From positions 186,001 through 250,000 of the forward strand of contig CANMRM010000001.1 in assembly GCA_947500295.1 (NCBI GenBank): a DNA stretch of 64,000 bases, read 5' to 3'. The notes below the pieces were generated by a model. It was not told the origin of the DNA. It was given only the letters and a program-made list of their open reading frames with translations, and searched no databases. Below, one piece after another: positions 34,348-43,911 of this stretch. A program made the translations under genes and the position numbers. This DNA is from an uncultured Kordiimonas sp. (GTDB taxonomy: Bacteria; Pseudomonadota; Alphaproteobacteria; Sphingomonadales; Kordiimonadaceae). The first letter of the stretch is position 1; the number at the start of each line of letters is the position of its first letter.

Positions 34348-35208
34348 ATGCATGAGCAACAGGCCGCGCCCTTGAAGGCGGGACTGTATATTGTTGCGAC
34401 ACCAATCGGAAACCTCGGTGACATAAGCAAACGCGCACTGGACATCCTGCGATCTGTCGACGTAATTGCCTGCGAGGACACGCGGGTCACCGCAAAGCTT
34501 CTCAACGCTTTTTTGATCAAAAAACCAATGATGGCCTACCACGAACACAACGGTGAACAACAGCGCCCCAAAATAGAGGGAATGATCCGGGAAGGAAAGG
34601 CCGTCGCCCTGGTCTCGGACGCGGGAACCCCGCTGATTTCAGACCCTGGCTACAAACTAGTTGGCGACCTGACTGAGGCCGGGCTTTATGTGACCACGAT
34701 ACCAGGCCCTTCTGCTGTGATTGCAGCGCTGACCCTGGCGGGGTTGCCAACAAATCGCTTCCTGTTTTTGGGGTTTCCACCCAACAAGAGAAAATCTCGC
34801 CAGGACTGGTTCACCAGGGAGCAAAAAACAAACGCAACACTGGTGTTCTATGAAAGCGGACGACGGCTGAAAGAAAGCCTGACAGACGCACGTCTCGCAT
34901 TGGGCGACCGAAAGGCTGCCATCTGCCGCGAGATCAGCAAGAAGTTTGAAGAAGTTGTCCGGGGCGACATTACGGACCTTATTGAAAAGCTTGAGCAGGA
35001 TGGTCCGCCAAAAGGCGAAATTGTCGTTGTGATTGAAGGTGGTCAGGTGAAGGCCAGCCATGACAACGTCGATATCGACGCCGACGCCTTGTTGGAAAAG
35101 GCACTGGCGCATATGTCGGTGAAATCCGCATCGACATTTGTCGCAGAAGTAACCGGCCGCCGGAAAAAAGAGCTCTATGCCAAAGCGTTAGACCTTGCAA
35201 AAAAATGA
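34348..35208 (+). CDS. rsmI: 16S rRNA (cytidine1402-2'-O)-methyltransferase
   Basis: 286 residues from ATG 34348. It methylates C1402 in the ribosomal P site with SAM. Family features: GLYIVATPIGNLGDIS near residue 10, CEDTRVTAKLL near 36, ALVSDAGTPLISDPGY near 87 and the ESGRRLKESL segment near 168. A GTG at 34321 preceded by GAGG is an alternative start. The stop overlaps yraN (ATGA). Confidence 0.96.
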   Translation: MHEQQAAPLKAGLYIVATPIGNLGDISKRALDILRSVDVIACEDTRVTAKLLNAFLIKKPMMAYHEHNGEQQRPKIEGMIREGKAVALVSDAGTPLISDPGYKLVGDLTEAGLYVTTIPGPSAVIAALTLAGLPTNRFLFLGFPPNKRKSRQDWFTREQKTNATLVFYESGRRLKESLTDARLALGDRKAAICREISKKFEEVVRGDITDLIEKLEQDGPPKGEIVVVIEGGQVKASHDNVDIDADALLEKALAHMSVKSASTFVAEVTGRRKKELYAKALDLAKK

Positions 35209-35582
35209 ACGGCCAGCCGCCACCAAACAAAAGACGAAAGGCCGAGCAACGCGGCAGGAATGCAGAGATGCTGGCCTCGTTGTTGTTGCGCACCAAAGGC
35301 TACAATATTCTGGAACAGCGGTACCGTTGTGTGGCGGGCGAGGTTGATATCATCGCCAGAAAAGGGGAATTATTCGTCTTCGTCGAAGTGAAAGCCCGAA
35401 ATCGGAGAACCGAAGCCCTGGAAAGCATTTTGCCAAGGCAACGCAGGCGCATCGAAGCAGCTGCCGAGATTTGGTTAAGCGGCCAGCAATCACAGGAATT
35501 TGCAGTCCGTTTTGATGTGATTACAGTTGCACCGTTTCAGGTTCCATCCCATATGAAGGATGCGTGGCGGCCCGGTGAATAG
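35205..35582 (+). CDS. YraN family protein (UPF0102)
   Basis: 125 residues. A restriction-endonuclease-like fold with GEVDIIARKGELFVFVEVKAR (D ... E-x-K pattern near residues 48-65), preceded by RGRNAEMLASLLL. Nuclease activity for the family is suspected, not well proven. Start codon overlaps the rsmI stop by four bases, and the rsmI-yraN pair is conserved in many bacteria. Confidence 0.92.
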   Translation: MNGQPPPNKRRKAEQRGRNAEMLASLLLRTKGYNILEQRYRCVAGEVDIIARKGELFVFVEVKARNRRTEALESILPRQRRRIEAAAEIWLSGQQSQEFAVRFDVITVAPFQVPSHMKDAWRPGE

Positions 35583-35655
35583 AAACTGCTTGATTTTCAG
35601 GTGATTTTCCAAGAAGAAAGCCCGCTAAGATATTGATTATATTAAGGATTTACTC

Positions 35656-36615
35656 ATGACCTCAACCAAGCGACAGGTCGCCTTTCAGATGGACCCCATG
35701 GAGGGGCTCAACATTGATGGCGACAGCACATTTGTCTTGATGCTGGAGGCGCAGGCCAGGGGTTACACATTGTGGCACTATCTGGCTGAAGACCTTTCCT
35801 ATCGGGATGGGGTGGTTTATGCTCAGGCACGACGCGTTGAAGTGCGCAAGGAAAAAGGCAACCATTTTTCCTTCCTGACAGAGCATGAGAAACTGGACCT
35901 GAGGGAAGTTGATGTGGTCTGGATGCGACAGGACCCGCCGTTTGACATGTCCTACATCTCAGCAACACATTTGCTGGACCTTGTGGCGGGTGAAACATTG
36001 GTTATGAACAACCCGACCGAGGTCAGGAACGCGCCGGAAAAACTTTTTGTCACCCAGTTCAAGGATCTGATGCCACCAACCCTGATCACACGGCGTGAAG
36101 ATGAAGTGAAGGCTTTCCGGGCCGACCATGGGGAAATCATTGTCAAACCGCTTTATGGAAATGGTGGAGCAGGTGTATTTCACCTGAAAGCGGACGATTC
36201 AAATCTGGGTAGCCTGATGGAAATGTTTCTGGAAAGCTCCCGCGAACCGGTGATGGTCCAGAAATTCCTGCCTGAGGTCAGACAAGGTGATAAACGCATT
36301 ATTTTGATCGACGGGGAAGCCGTTGGCGCCATAAACCGGGTGCCGGCAGCCGGCGAAGTGCGGTCCAACCTGGTGGCGGGCGGACAAGCCGTTCGATCAG
36401 ACCTCACGGAAAGGGAAAGGGAAATCTGCGCGGCCATTGGCCCAGACCTGAAAAACCGCGGACTCACCTTTGTGGGCATTGATGTAATCGGTGACTGGCT
36501 GACAGAAATCAACGTCACCTCACCCACAGGCCTTCAGGCGGTCAACCAGTTTGATGGGACCAGGCTCGAAGCACAGATATGGGATGCGGTGGAAACCAAA
36601 CTGGAGCGCCGTTAA
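35656..36615 (+). CDS. gshB: Glutathione synthetase
   Basis: 319 residues, ATP-grasp enzyme joining gamma-glutamylcysteine and glycine. The N-terminal QMDPMEGLNIDGDSTF segment, DVVWMRQDPPFDMSY near residue 87, the ATP-grasp loop KPLYGNGGAGVF near 161 and the C-terminal EINVTSPTGLQA are characteristic. Cytosolic. It sits 73 bases after yraN, convergent with parB. gshA is not in the window. Glutathione would also serve the ArsC at 9.6 kb. Confidence 0.97.
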   Translation: MTSTKRQVAFQMDPMEGLNIDGDSTFVLMLEAQARGYTLWHYLAEDLSYRDGVVYAQARRVEVRKEKGNHFSFLTEHEKLDLREVDVVWMRQDPPFDMSYISATHLLDLVAGETLVMNNPTEVRNAPEKLFVTQFKDLMPPTLITRREDEVKAFRADHGEIIVKPLYGNGGAGVFHLKADDSNLGSLMEMFLESSREPVMVQKFLPEVRQGDKRIILIDGEAVGAINRVPAAGEVRSNLVAGGQAVRSDLTEREREICAAIGPDLKNRGLTFVGIDVIGDWLTEINVTSPTGLQAVNQFDGTRLEAQIWDAVETKLERR

Positions 36616-36630
36616 GCGGGTCTTTGCGAA

Positions 36631-37566
36631 TTAGAAACCGCACACCCCGAGTTTTGAGCACAATTCATCCAGTTCTTCCAATGACTTGTAAGAGATAGTT
36701 ACCGCTCCGCCTTCACCCTGGTGGTCAATGGTCACTTTCATGGAGAGGGCTGCAGAAAGATCCTTTTCAAGCGCTATCGTGTCTGCGTCTTTCTTGGAAC
36801 CAGAACTCATTCTGCCACCGGGCGTGGGCTCCCGGCGTTTGACTGTGCCTGTTTTGGCTGCGGCCTCAGTCTGGCGCACGCTCATTCCGTCGGCAATCAC
36901 TTTGCCAGCGAGGGATACGGGGTCATCTGCGGTCAATAGTGCGCGCGCGTGCCCCATGGTCAGACGACCCTCATCTACCAGATCACGGACTTTTTGTGGC
37001 AGGTTAAGCAGCCGCATCAAGTTGGTGATATGACTACGGCTTTTACCAACAATGCCCGCAAGCACTTCCTGGGTATGGCCAAACTCATCTATTAGTCGCC
37101 GATACGCCGTGGCTTCTTCAATGGCAGAAAGGTCTTCCCGCTGGATATTTTCAACAATGGCGACCTCAAGCACTTCTGTATCATCAAGATCCCGCACAGT
37201 AACCGGCACTTCATGGATGCCTGCTTTCTGGGCAGCCCGCCAGCGCCGCTCTCCTGCAACTATCTGATACTTTTCCGGACCGACCTGACGGACCAGTATG
37301 GGCTGCAAAAGCCCTTTTTCTTTGATGGATAAAGCGAGTTCTTCAAGCGCTGCTTCATCAAAACGGTATCGGGGCTGGGCACTATTGCGCTCCAGAAACT
37401 CTATCGGTAGTCGGCGACGCCCTAAGGCCCCGGCGGCGGGTGGGCCTGATGCTGAATCAGCGCCGCCAGCGGACGATTGACTTGCTTCGTCGTCAATTAT
37501 CGGTCGGTCATCCCCCAGAAGTGCTGACAGCCCTCTGCCGAGCCCTTTTTTCACCGTTTTTGCCAT
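36631..37566 (-). CDS. parB: Chromosome partitioning protein ParB
   Basis: 311 residues. After a Gly/Ala-rich linker, the CTP-binding N-domain shows LPIEFLERNSAQPRYRF and VAGERRWRAAQKAG (GERRxRA, near residue 106), then the helix-turn-helix that reads parS (HTQEVLAGIVGKSRSHITNL near 172) and a C-terminal dimerisation part. ParB loads at parS, spreads, and segregates the origin with ParA. Three parS sites lie within 5 kb. Follows parA by 30 bases. Confidence 0.97.
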   Translation of the reverse strand: MAKTVKKGLGRGLSALLGDDRPIIDDEASQSSAGGADSASGPPAAGALGRRRLPIEFLERNSAQPRYRFDEAALEELALSIKEKGLLQPILVRQVGPEKYQIVAGERRWRAAQKAGIHEVPVTVRDLDDTEVLEVAIVENIQREDLSAIEEATAYRRLIDEFGHTQEVLAGIVGKSRSHITNLMRLLNLPQKVRDLVDEGRLTMGHARALLTADDPVSLAGKVIADGMSVRQTEAAAKTGTVKRREPTPGGRMSSGSKKDADTIALEKDLSAALSMKVTIDHQGEGGAVTISYKSLEELDELCSKLGVCGF

Positions 37567-37596
37567 GAATCACCTGTAACTCTTTGTTTGATATGA

Positions 37597-38397
37597 TTAT
37601 GCTGCATCTGCAGCGGCATCTCTGCTTAGAAGTTCACGCGCAAGATCAATATAGGCACGACTGCCGGTGCATCTGTGGTCATACAAAAGGGCGGGTTTAC
37701 CAAAGCTCGGTGCTTCAGACACCCTGACATTGCGCGGAATAACCGTTTTAAAAACCTTGTCTCCGAGATAGTCGCGCACGTCACCCGCAACCTGAACCGC
37801 GAGGTTGTTGCGCTTATCAAACATTGTGAGCACCACGCCGTTAATTGTCAGCATTGGGTTCAGGCCGGAACGAACCTGCTCGACCGTCTTCAGCAAAAGA
37901 CTAAGGCCCTCAAGGGCAAAAAACTCGCACTGCAAAGGCACGAGGACCGAATCAGCGGCAACAAGTGCATTGATGGTCAATAGGCTGAGGGAAGGCGGGC
38001 AGTCTATCAGAATATAGTCGTACTGCTCTCGCACCTGCGCCTTTTCCAGAGCATAACGAAGCCGAAAGTTACGCTGGGGCAACTCTGCCAGTTCCAGGTC
38101 AGCACCTGACAGGTCAATTGTGGACGGAATTATGTGTAGCCCAGGGATTTCACTTTCCAGCGTTGCATCCGCAAGGGGTGCGGCCCCCAAGACAACATCA
38201 TAGGATGTGATGTCACGGCTTGCCCTGTCGACACCAAAGCCAGTGCTGGCATTGCCCTGCGGATCAAGGTCTATCACCAGCACGCGCTTCTTCACTGCCG
38301 CGATGGCTGTTGCCAGATTTATCGCCGTTGTCGTCTTGCCTACGCCGCCTTTTTGATTGGCAACTGCAATGATGCTCGCGCGTACCCCGTCCTGCAT
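37597..38397 (-). CDS. parA: Chromosome partitioning ATPase ParA
   Basis: 266 residues. Deviant Walker A NQKGGVGKTTTAINLATAI near residue 13, Walker A' as DLDPQGNASTGFG near 43, and DYILIDCPPSLSLLT near 120. It binds the nucleoid and moves ParB-parS complexes. ATG 38397 (MQDGVRAS) is preferred to the 24-base longer frame. Between rsmG, 33 bases upstream, and parB; the whole rsmG-parA-parB block is conserved near replication origins. Confidence 0.97.
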   Translation of the reverse strand: MQDGVRASIIAVANQKGGVGKTTTAINLATAIAAVKKRVLVIDLDPQGNASTGFGVDRASRDITSYDVVLGAAPLADATLESEIPGLHIIPSTIDLSGADLELAELPQRNFRLRYALEKAQVREQYDYILIDCPPSLSLLTINALVAADSVLVPLQCEFFALEGLSLLLKTVEQVRSGLNPMLTINGVVLTMFDKRNNLAVQVAGDVRDYLGDKVFKTVIPRNVRVSEAPSFGKPALLYDHRCTGSRAYIDLARELLSRDAAADAA

Positions 38398-38430
38398 GAA
38401 GGAACCCCTAAATCCAAACAATTCAACGGC

Positions 38431-39099
38431 TTATTTTCTTTTTATGTCAGAAAGCCTGAGGATAACGCCCGATGGGCTGGACTGGCTCTTAAACCGTTCG
38501 ACAGTCATATTCCATGAAGCAGTAGCTTGGGTCAATTCTTCTTCTGCGCCTTCCCCCTTGAGAAGCCACATTTCTATACCTGGAGACAGGAACGGCTGTG
38601 CCCATTCCAGAAGTTGATGCACTTTGGCACAGGCGCGTGACGTGATGATGTCAATTGGTTTGGCTGGTACATGCTCAATGCGTTCATTAATAACTGTCGC
38701 CTCCGCGTCCGTCTGCCGCGCAATTTGATTCATAAATACACACTTCCGCCCGTTGGACTCCACCAAATCGACACGCCCAATCCCCATGATTGCGAGCACG
38801 AGGCCCGGAAACCCGGCACCTGAGCCGATATCAAGAAGCTGCAGCTCCTTTCCCGGATGGCGGGCCTTGATGAACGGAAACAATTGCGCCGAATCCAGAA
38901 AATGACGCCTCCAGCGGTCATCCATAGTGGAGTTTGCCACGAGGTTTTTTGCCCGCTGCCACTTTGCCAGCTCGTCAGCATACAGGGTCAAGGCATCCAG
39001 TGTTTCACGTGAAACATCAAAGTCATTTGAAAGGTCTTGGGGCCCATACAACGAAGACAAAAACTGAACCCCTTTAGGCGGCGCGGCGCTTTTTGACAT
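38431..39099 (-). CDS. rsmG: 16S rRNA (guanine527-N7)-methyltransferase
   Basis: 222 residues. It methylates G527 of 16S rRNA; loss gives streptomycin resistance in other species. SAM motif [17 protein letters not shown] near residue 80 and [18 protein letters not shown] near 147 are typical. The N-terminal VSRETLDAL stretch is encoded by a parS site within the gene. Start at 39099 overlaps the mnmG 3' end by 26 bases, as is usual. Confidence 0.95.
   Translation of the reverse strand: MSKSAAPPKGVQFLSSLYGPQDLSNDFDVSRETLDALTLYADELAKWQRAKNLVANSTMDDRWRRHFLDSAQLFPFIKARHPGKELQLLDIGSGAGFPGLVLAIMGIGRVDLVESNGRKCVFMNQIARQTDAEATVINERIEHVPAKPIDIITSRACAKVHQLLEWAQPFLSPGIEMWLLKGEGAEEELTQATASWNMTVERFKSQSSPSGVILRLSDIKRK
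39001..39016. promoter_or_regulatory. parS site 1 (inside rsmG)
   Basis: TGTTTCACGTGAAACA, a perfect 16-base palindrome identical to the ParB-binding consensus. It lies in rsmG codons for VSRET, the well-known intragenic position. Confidence 0.96.
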
Positions 39100-40966
39100 G
39101 CGCCAGAAGAATTGTGAGTGCTGCCGGTGTAACGCCCGCGATGCGCGCGGCGGCACCCAGTGTAGAGGGGCGCGCCGTCGCGAACTTTTCTTTCATTTCG
39201 TTTGAGAGACCTTCGATACGATCAAAAACCAGATCATCCGGAATTTCCAGGGCTTCGTCTTTTCTGAAGGCGTCGACATCCTGTTGCTGGCGCTCCAGAT
39301 AACTCCGATACATCGCGTCTATCTCGACCTGGCGTGCGATGCTTGGCTCGATATGCTCAAGCTCGTCGGGCCAGATAGCCTGCAGCATTTGGAAGTCGAT
39401 ATCGGAAAACCCCAGCAATGTGACAGCAGAGCGACGTACACCGTCCTGGTTGATCTTCAGTCCATAGCGTCCAGCTTCGTTTGGCGTCAATGAAAGCGCG
39501 TCTAGAGTGGCGCGCGCTTTTTCCAGCGCTCGCTTTTTCTCCCGAAACACCGACAGTCGGCCCTCGCCAACAAGCCCGATTTTCTCGCCTTTCTCTGTCA
39601 ACCGCTGGTCAGCATTGTCAGCCCGCAGGGTCAGGCGATACTCCGCCCGGCTCGTGAACATGCGATAAGGTTCTCGTGTACCCTGTGTCACGAGATCATC
39701 AATCATCACTCCTATGTAGCCATCTGCACGGTCAAGAATGAAAGTGTCCTGCAGCGAGCCTGCAGTTGCCAATGCGGCATTTGCTCCGGCAACAAGGCCT
39801 TGCGCCGCAGCCTCTTCATAGCCCGTTGTCCCATTAATCTGACCCGCCAAATACAAACCTGTTGCCCGCCGGGTTTCCAGGGTGGGTTTCAGTTCACGAG
39901 GGTCGACAAAATCATATTCGATGGCATAGCCGGGCCTGACAATCACAGCGTTTTCCAGGCCCGGAATTGAACGAATCATCTTTTCCTGAACATCTTCTGG
40001 CAGGCTTGTGGATATACCATTGGGATACACCGTGTGGTCATCCAGCCCTTCGGGCTCCAGGAAAACCTGATGACTGTCCTTTTCAGCAAATCGAACAACC
40101 TTATCTTCAATCGAAGGGCAGTATCGAGGGCCGTTGCTGTCAATCTGGCCGGAGTACATGGGTGCCCGATGCAGGTTTTCGCGGATAATTTTATGTGTCT
40201 CTTCGGTCGTTCGGGTCAGGTAACAACTGATCTGCGGAACTTTGATCTCGGATGTTAAGAACGAGAAGGGAGTAGGGGGCGTGTCACCTGGTTGCTCGAT
40301 ACATTGAGACCAGTCAATGGTCCGTCCATCCAGCCGCGCCGGAGTTCCTGTTTTCAAGCGGCCCAGTTCGAAGCCAAGCTTCTCCAGCGTGAGCGACAGA
40401 CCTTCGGCCGGCGCATCACCCACACGCCCAGCCGGTATCTGTTTCTCTCCCATATGAATGAGGCCTCGCAGGAACGTTCCGGTCGTCAGAATAACAGCCT
40501 TGCCGGAAATCCTCTTGCCAGCATCCGTTACAATGCCCTTGCACACGGGTTTGGTTTCTGTTCCACAGGCAGCTCCCCCATCCTGAAAGATCAGATCCTC
40601 AACAGCCCCTGCTTCAATCGTGAGATTGGGATACTCAAGGAGAATTGACTGCATCGCCTCTCGGTAGAGTTTGCGATCCGACTGGCAACGCGGACCCTGA
40701 ACCGCCGGGCCTTTGCGGCGGTTAAGCAGCCGGAACTGAATGCCGGATGCATCTGCAACCCGCCCCATAACGCCGTCCAGCGCGTCAATCTCCCGCACAA
40801 GGTGACCTTTGCCCAGCCCGCCAATAGCAGGGTTACACGACATCTCGCCAATGGTTTCAAGCTTGTGTGTGATCAAGAGAGTGCGCGCACCAACGCGTGC
40901 AGCCGCAGCTGACGCCTCACAGCCAGCGTGCCCACCCCCGATAACAATGACGTCATAATCCGACAT
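39074..40966 (-). CDS. mnmG: tRNA uridine-5-carboxymethylaminomethyl modification enzyme MnmG (GidA)
   Basis: 630 residues. With MnmE it modifies U34 of several tRNAs using FAD, tetrahydrofolate and glycine. FAD motif [15 protein letters not shown] near residue 5, [21 protein letters not shown]-type region (seen as [14 protein letters not shown] near 38), and [21 protein letters not shown] near 370 (split here) mark the family. The catalytic cysteine region [18 protein letters not shown] is intact. Between mnmE and rsmG in the standard order. Confidence 0.97.
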   Translation of the reverse strand: MSDYDVIVIGGGHAGCEASAAAARVGARTLLITHKLETIGEMSCNPAIGGLGKGHLVREIDALDGVMGRVADASGIQFRLLNRRKGPAVQGPRCQSDRKLYREAMQSILLEYPNLTIEAGAVEDLIFQDGGAACGTETKPVCKGIVTDAGKRISGKAVILTTGTFLRGLIHMGEKQIPAGRVGDAPAEGLSLTLEKLGFELGRLKTGTPARLDGRTIDWSQCIEQPGDTPPTPFSFLTSEIKVPQISCYLTRTTEETHKIIRENLHRAPMYSGQIDSNGPRYCPSIEDKVVRFAEKDSHQVFLEPEGLDDHTVYPNGISTSLPEDVQEKMIRSIPGLENAVIVRPGYAIEYDFVDPRELKPTLETRRATGLYLAGQINGTTGYEEAAAQGLVAGANAALATAGSLQDTFILDRADGYIGVMIDDLVTQGTREPYRMFTSRAEYRLTLRADNADQRLTEKGEKIGLVGEGRLSVFREKKRALEKARATLDALSLTPNEAGRYGLKINQDGVRRSAVTLLGFSDIDFQMLQAIWPDELEHIEPSIARQVEIDAMYRSYLERQQQDVDAFRKDEALEIPDDLVFDRIEGLSNEMKEKFATARPSTLGAAARIAGVTPAALTILLAHVKKRRAA

Positions 40967-41082
40967 GCCCGATCATAACCCGCAATTCTTTGTGCGGCCC
41001 TGTGCCGCTCAAAAGCCGCCACCGTATAATAACGTTTAAACCTGAAGTCAAAGAGAACCAAACCCCCTGAGCGCCACCGTCA

Positions 41083-41098
41083 TGTTTCACGTGAAACA
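41083..41098. promoter_or_regulatory. parS site 2 (mnmE-mnmG gap)
   Basis: TGTTTCACGTGAAACA, identical to the consensus, in the 170-base gap upstream of mnmG. This gap holds no other feature I can support. Confidence 0.96.
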
Positions 41099-41136
41099 TG
41101 GAGGCAACCACACCCGTCTGGTTTCAGGGCCACTGT

Positions 41137-42507
41137 CTATTTTCCGATACAAAAGTCAGAAAAAACGACGTCCAGCATATCTTCAACACCCACTCTGCCG
41201 GTGATCCGCCCGATAGACCGAACAGCCATTCGCACATCTTCCGCCGCCAAAACCGTATCCTGACCAGCATTTTGGGAAAACCGTTTCAGGTGGCCACATG
41301 CTTCCTGCAGCGACTGAAGGTGTCTCAGCCGGGTCAGGGTGGGCGCCTCTCTCAAGCTCATCTGATTTGACACCACCTGCTGCACCTGAGCAAACAAATC
41401 ATCCAGGCCATCTCCAGATTGGGCAGATACACCCAGTGTCGCAAGTGATCCTGTCGACGCCTGATGTTTCACGTGGAACATCTTGTCCTTTATTCTGTCC
41501 GTTTGCGTCACAACCAAAATCGATCGCTGATCAACCCACTTCCTCATCGCATCGGGGATGGAGGGCCACTGGTCAGCCCGAACCAGAACAAGCCTCAGGT
41601 CAGCGTCCTCCGCCCGCACAAGCGCCCGTCGAACACCTTCTTTCTCCACATCACCAGCCCCCTCTCGCACCCCGGCAGTGTCAACAAGGCGAACCGGAAA
41701 ACCGCCAAGATCCAGCTGAACCTCAATGACGTCCCGTGTCGTCCCGGCTTCATCGGACACGATCGCCACATCCGCCTTTGCAAGTGCATTCAACAAGGTG
41801 GATTTGCCAACATTAGGCTCGCCAACAATCGTTATCCGAAACCCGTGGCGCATCATGCGGCCACGACCTCCATCATCAATATGTTGTGTAATTTCAGACA
41901 TAACAGTCAATATATTGGGCAAGACCGCGCCTGACACCCCTTCCGGCAAATCCTCGTCCGGGAAATCAATGTCTGCTTCCAGGTGGGCCAGATGCTCCAT
42001 CAGGCGCCCGCGCCAGCCATCGTAAAGCTGCCTGAGTTCGCCGTCCATCTGCCGCAAGGCCTGGTCCTTTTGGGCTGCTGTCTGAGCGTGAATCAGATCA
42101 TTCAGCCCCTCGGCTTCCGTTAAATCGATCTTACCATGTTCAAAAGCACGACGAGAAAACTCTCCCGGTTCTGCAGGGCGCAGACCTTCAATACCAGACA
42201 AAGCGTTCAAAACTCCCTCAACCACCGCCCGGCCGCCATGAAGGTGAAATTCGACCACATCCTCACCGGTAAAGCTCGAGGGTGCTCTAAACAACAGCAC
42301 CAACGCCCGGTCCAGAACAGCTTCTGACTGGCGGTCCTTAAGTGTCCGAAGTGTTGCAATGCGAGGCTCTGGCATCGCTTCCCCAGTCAAGAGAGACAAG
42401 GCCTGCAGCGCGGCGGTGCCTGACACCCTTACAACCGCTACGCCAGCTGTTCCCGGTCCGCTCGATAAAGCATAAATTGTGTCGGACAAAGTCATGGTGA
42501 AGGTCAT
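41137..42507 (-). CDS. mnmE: tRNA modification GTPase MnmE (TrmE)
   Basis: 456 residues. N-terminal folate-binding domain (TIYALSSGPGTAGVAVVRVSG near residue 10, split), helical domain, and an inserted G domain with GEPNVGKSTLLNAL near 227, DEAGTTRDVIE near 254 and VDTAGVREGAGDVE near 275. The C-terminal CIGK motif with the catalytic cysteine is complete. Partner of MnmG. A parS site is embedded in the G-domain coding sequence. Start at ATG 42507 or four codons later. Confidence 0.97.
   Translation of the reverse strand: MTFTMTLSDTIYALSSGPGTAGVAVVRVSGTAALQALSLLTGEAMPEPRIATLRTLKDRQSEAVLDRALVLLFRAPSSFTGEDVVEFHLHGGRAVVEGVLNALSGIEGLRPAEPGEFSRRAFEHGKIDLTEAEGLNDLIHAQTAAQKDQALRQMDGELRQLYDGWRGRLMEHLAHLEADIDFPDEDLPEGVSGAVLPNILTVMSEITQHIDDGGRGRMMRHGFRITIVGEPNVGKSTLLNALAKADVAIVSDEAGTTRDVIEVQLDLGGFPVRLVDTAGVREGAGDVEKEGVRRALVRAEDADLRLVLVRADQWPSIPDAMRKWVDQRSILVVTQTDRIKDKMFHVKHQASTGSLATLGVSAQSGDGLDDLFAQVQQVVSNQMSLREAPTLTRLRHLQSLQEACGHLKRFSQNAGQDTVLAAEDVRMAVRSIGRITGRVGVEDMLDVVFSDFCIGK
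41465..41480. promoter_or_regulatory. parS site 3 (inside mnmE, one mismatch)
   Basis: TGTTTCACGTGGAACA differs from the consensus palindrome at one base; similar single-change sites are bound by ParB in other bacteria. It encodes MFHVKH in mnmE. Confidence 0.85.
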
Positions 42508-42655
42508 TCCCTGGCAAACTTCCCTCCGTCAATCATGGCTGGGAGCTGGCGGTTTTTTCTTGCTCGAGGTCTTGTTGCACATTAGCAAAGACAGACGCAA
42601 CCCACGGCGCGCTATGTTAGCTTTGTGAGAACCTGGTTGTTACCCTAGGGGGGTC

Positions 42656-43150
42656 ATGTCTCAACTTTCAATGCATACGCCGGTAATCGACCTGACGCTG
42701 TCTGAGCTGGACGGCGCCATCATTGCCCTCGATTGGGGCTGGAGCCCATTTCAGGAACCTTCGCCTCTTCTTCTGGAAGCAAAACGGCAGCTTGACGCTT
42801 ATTTCGACGGCGACCTCACGCAGTTTAATTTGCCCCTAAAGCCCATGGGCACCAAGCACCAGGAAAAGGTATGGCGTGCAATGCAGGAAATTCCATACGG
42901 CAAAACAAGAACTTACGGTATAGTCGCCAAGGAAATCGGATCAGCTGCCCAGGCTGTGGGATCAGCGTGCGGCAGAAATCCGATTCCGATTTTAATTCCC
43001 TGCCATAGAATTGTCGCGCATGCCGGGAAACTCGGTGGATATTCAGGGGACGGCGGGTTGTATACCAAGCGAGCCCTTCTCGTACTGGAAGGCGCATTGA
43101 GCATCGAAGAAGGTTTTGCGCTGGAGCACGCTGGCGCACTTGACAGCTAA
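42656..43150 (+). CDS. ogt: Methylated-DNA-[protein]-cysteine S-methyltransferase
   Basis: 164 residues. Suicide enzyme moving alkyl groups from O6-alkylguanine to its own cysteine. The active-site motif PIPILIPCHRIVAHAGKLGG (Cys near residue 116) and the DNA-reading helix-turn-helix EKVWRAMQEIPYGKTRTYG near 67 are complete. No AdaA domain, so the Ogt type. 148 bases upstream, shared with divergent mnmE, hold the promoter region; no other gene there. Confidence 0.93.
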   Translation: MSQLSMHTPVIDLTLSELDGAIIALDWGWSPFQEPSPLLLEAKRQLDAYFDGDLTQFNLPLKPMGTKHQEKVWRAMQEIPYGKTRTYGIVAKEIGSAAQAVGSACGRNPIPILIPCHRIVAHAGKLGGYSGDGGLYTKRALLVLEGALSIEEGFALEHAGALDS

Positions 43151-43202
43151 GCTGTCATGTTTCGAAGATAGAAAACGGAAACGAAATTTGGGAGACGGTA
43201 CA

Positions 43203-43907
43203 ATGGCGGAAACATTGAAAATCCATGCAACTGATGGCAGTGGCAGTTTTGACGCCTATGTCGCTCGCCCCGCCAGCAACGAGGGGCCGGTTATCATCGC
43301 CCTTCAGGAAATATTCGGGGTCAACGCCGGCATGCGCCAGATTTGCGATGACCTTGCCGAAAAAGGCTATATTGCCGTGTGTCCGGACCTTTTCTGGCGG
43401 ATGAAACCTGGTGTTGATATCACCGACAAAACGCAGGAGGAGTGGGATGAAGCCTTTGGTTATTTCCAAAACTTCGACCATCCAAAGGGCATGGAAGATA
43501 TTGCAGCGACAGTAAGTGCCGCCCGCACTATTGAAGGCGGAACCGGCAAGGTGGGTGCCGTTGGGTATTGTCTGGGTGGTTTGCTGGCTTACAAAACCGC
43601 TGTTGAAACCGATGCAGACGCCTGTGTTTCCTATTATGGTGTTGGCATTGAGACAAAGCTCGACGAGAAAGACCGGATTGCCAACCCGCTGCTGATGCAC
43701 ATTGCGGAAGAAGATGGCTTTGTAGATAAAGACGCACAAGCAGCGATCAAGGACGGTCTGAAAGATAACGCCCATATCACAATCTATAGCTACGCCGGCG
43801 TTGATCATGCGTTTGCCCGTCCCGATGGTGTCAATTGGGACACGGGCGCAGCAAACCTTGCCAATGCCCGTACAGCCAGCTTTTTTGAAACTGCGCTTAA
43901 AGACTGA
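43203..43907 (+). CDS. Dienelactone hydrolase family protein
   Basis: 234 residues, cytosolic alpha/beta hydrolase. The family nucleophile is a cysteine in GAVGYCLGGLLAYKT near residue 120; Asp in HIAEEDGFVDKD near 170 and His in GVDHAFARPDG near 200 complete the triad. The QEIFGVNAGMRQICDDLA segment near 38 is also typical. Role beyond hydrolysis of a lactone or ester is unknown. GGAG precedes ATG 43203. Five bases before the quinone oxidoreductase gene, likely one operon. Confidence 0.92.
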   Translation: MAETLKIHATDGSGSFDAYVARPASNEGPVIIALQEIFGVNAGMRQICDDLAEKGYIAVCPDLFWRMKPGVDITDKTQEEWDEAFGYFQNFDHPKGMEDIAATVSAARTIEGGTGKVGAVGYCLGGLLAYKTAVETDADACVSYYGVGIETKLDEKDRIANPLLMHIAEEDGFVDKDAQAAIKDGLKDNAHITIYSYAGVDHAFARPDGVNWDTGAANLANARTASFFETALKD

Positions 43908-43911
43908 GCGC

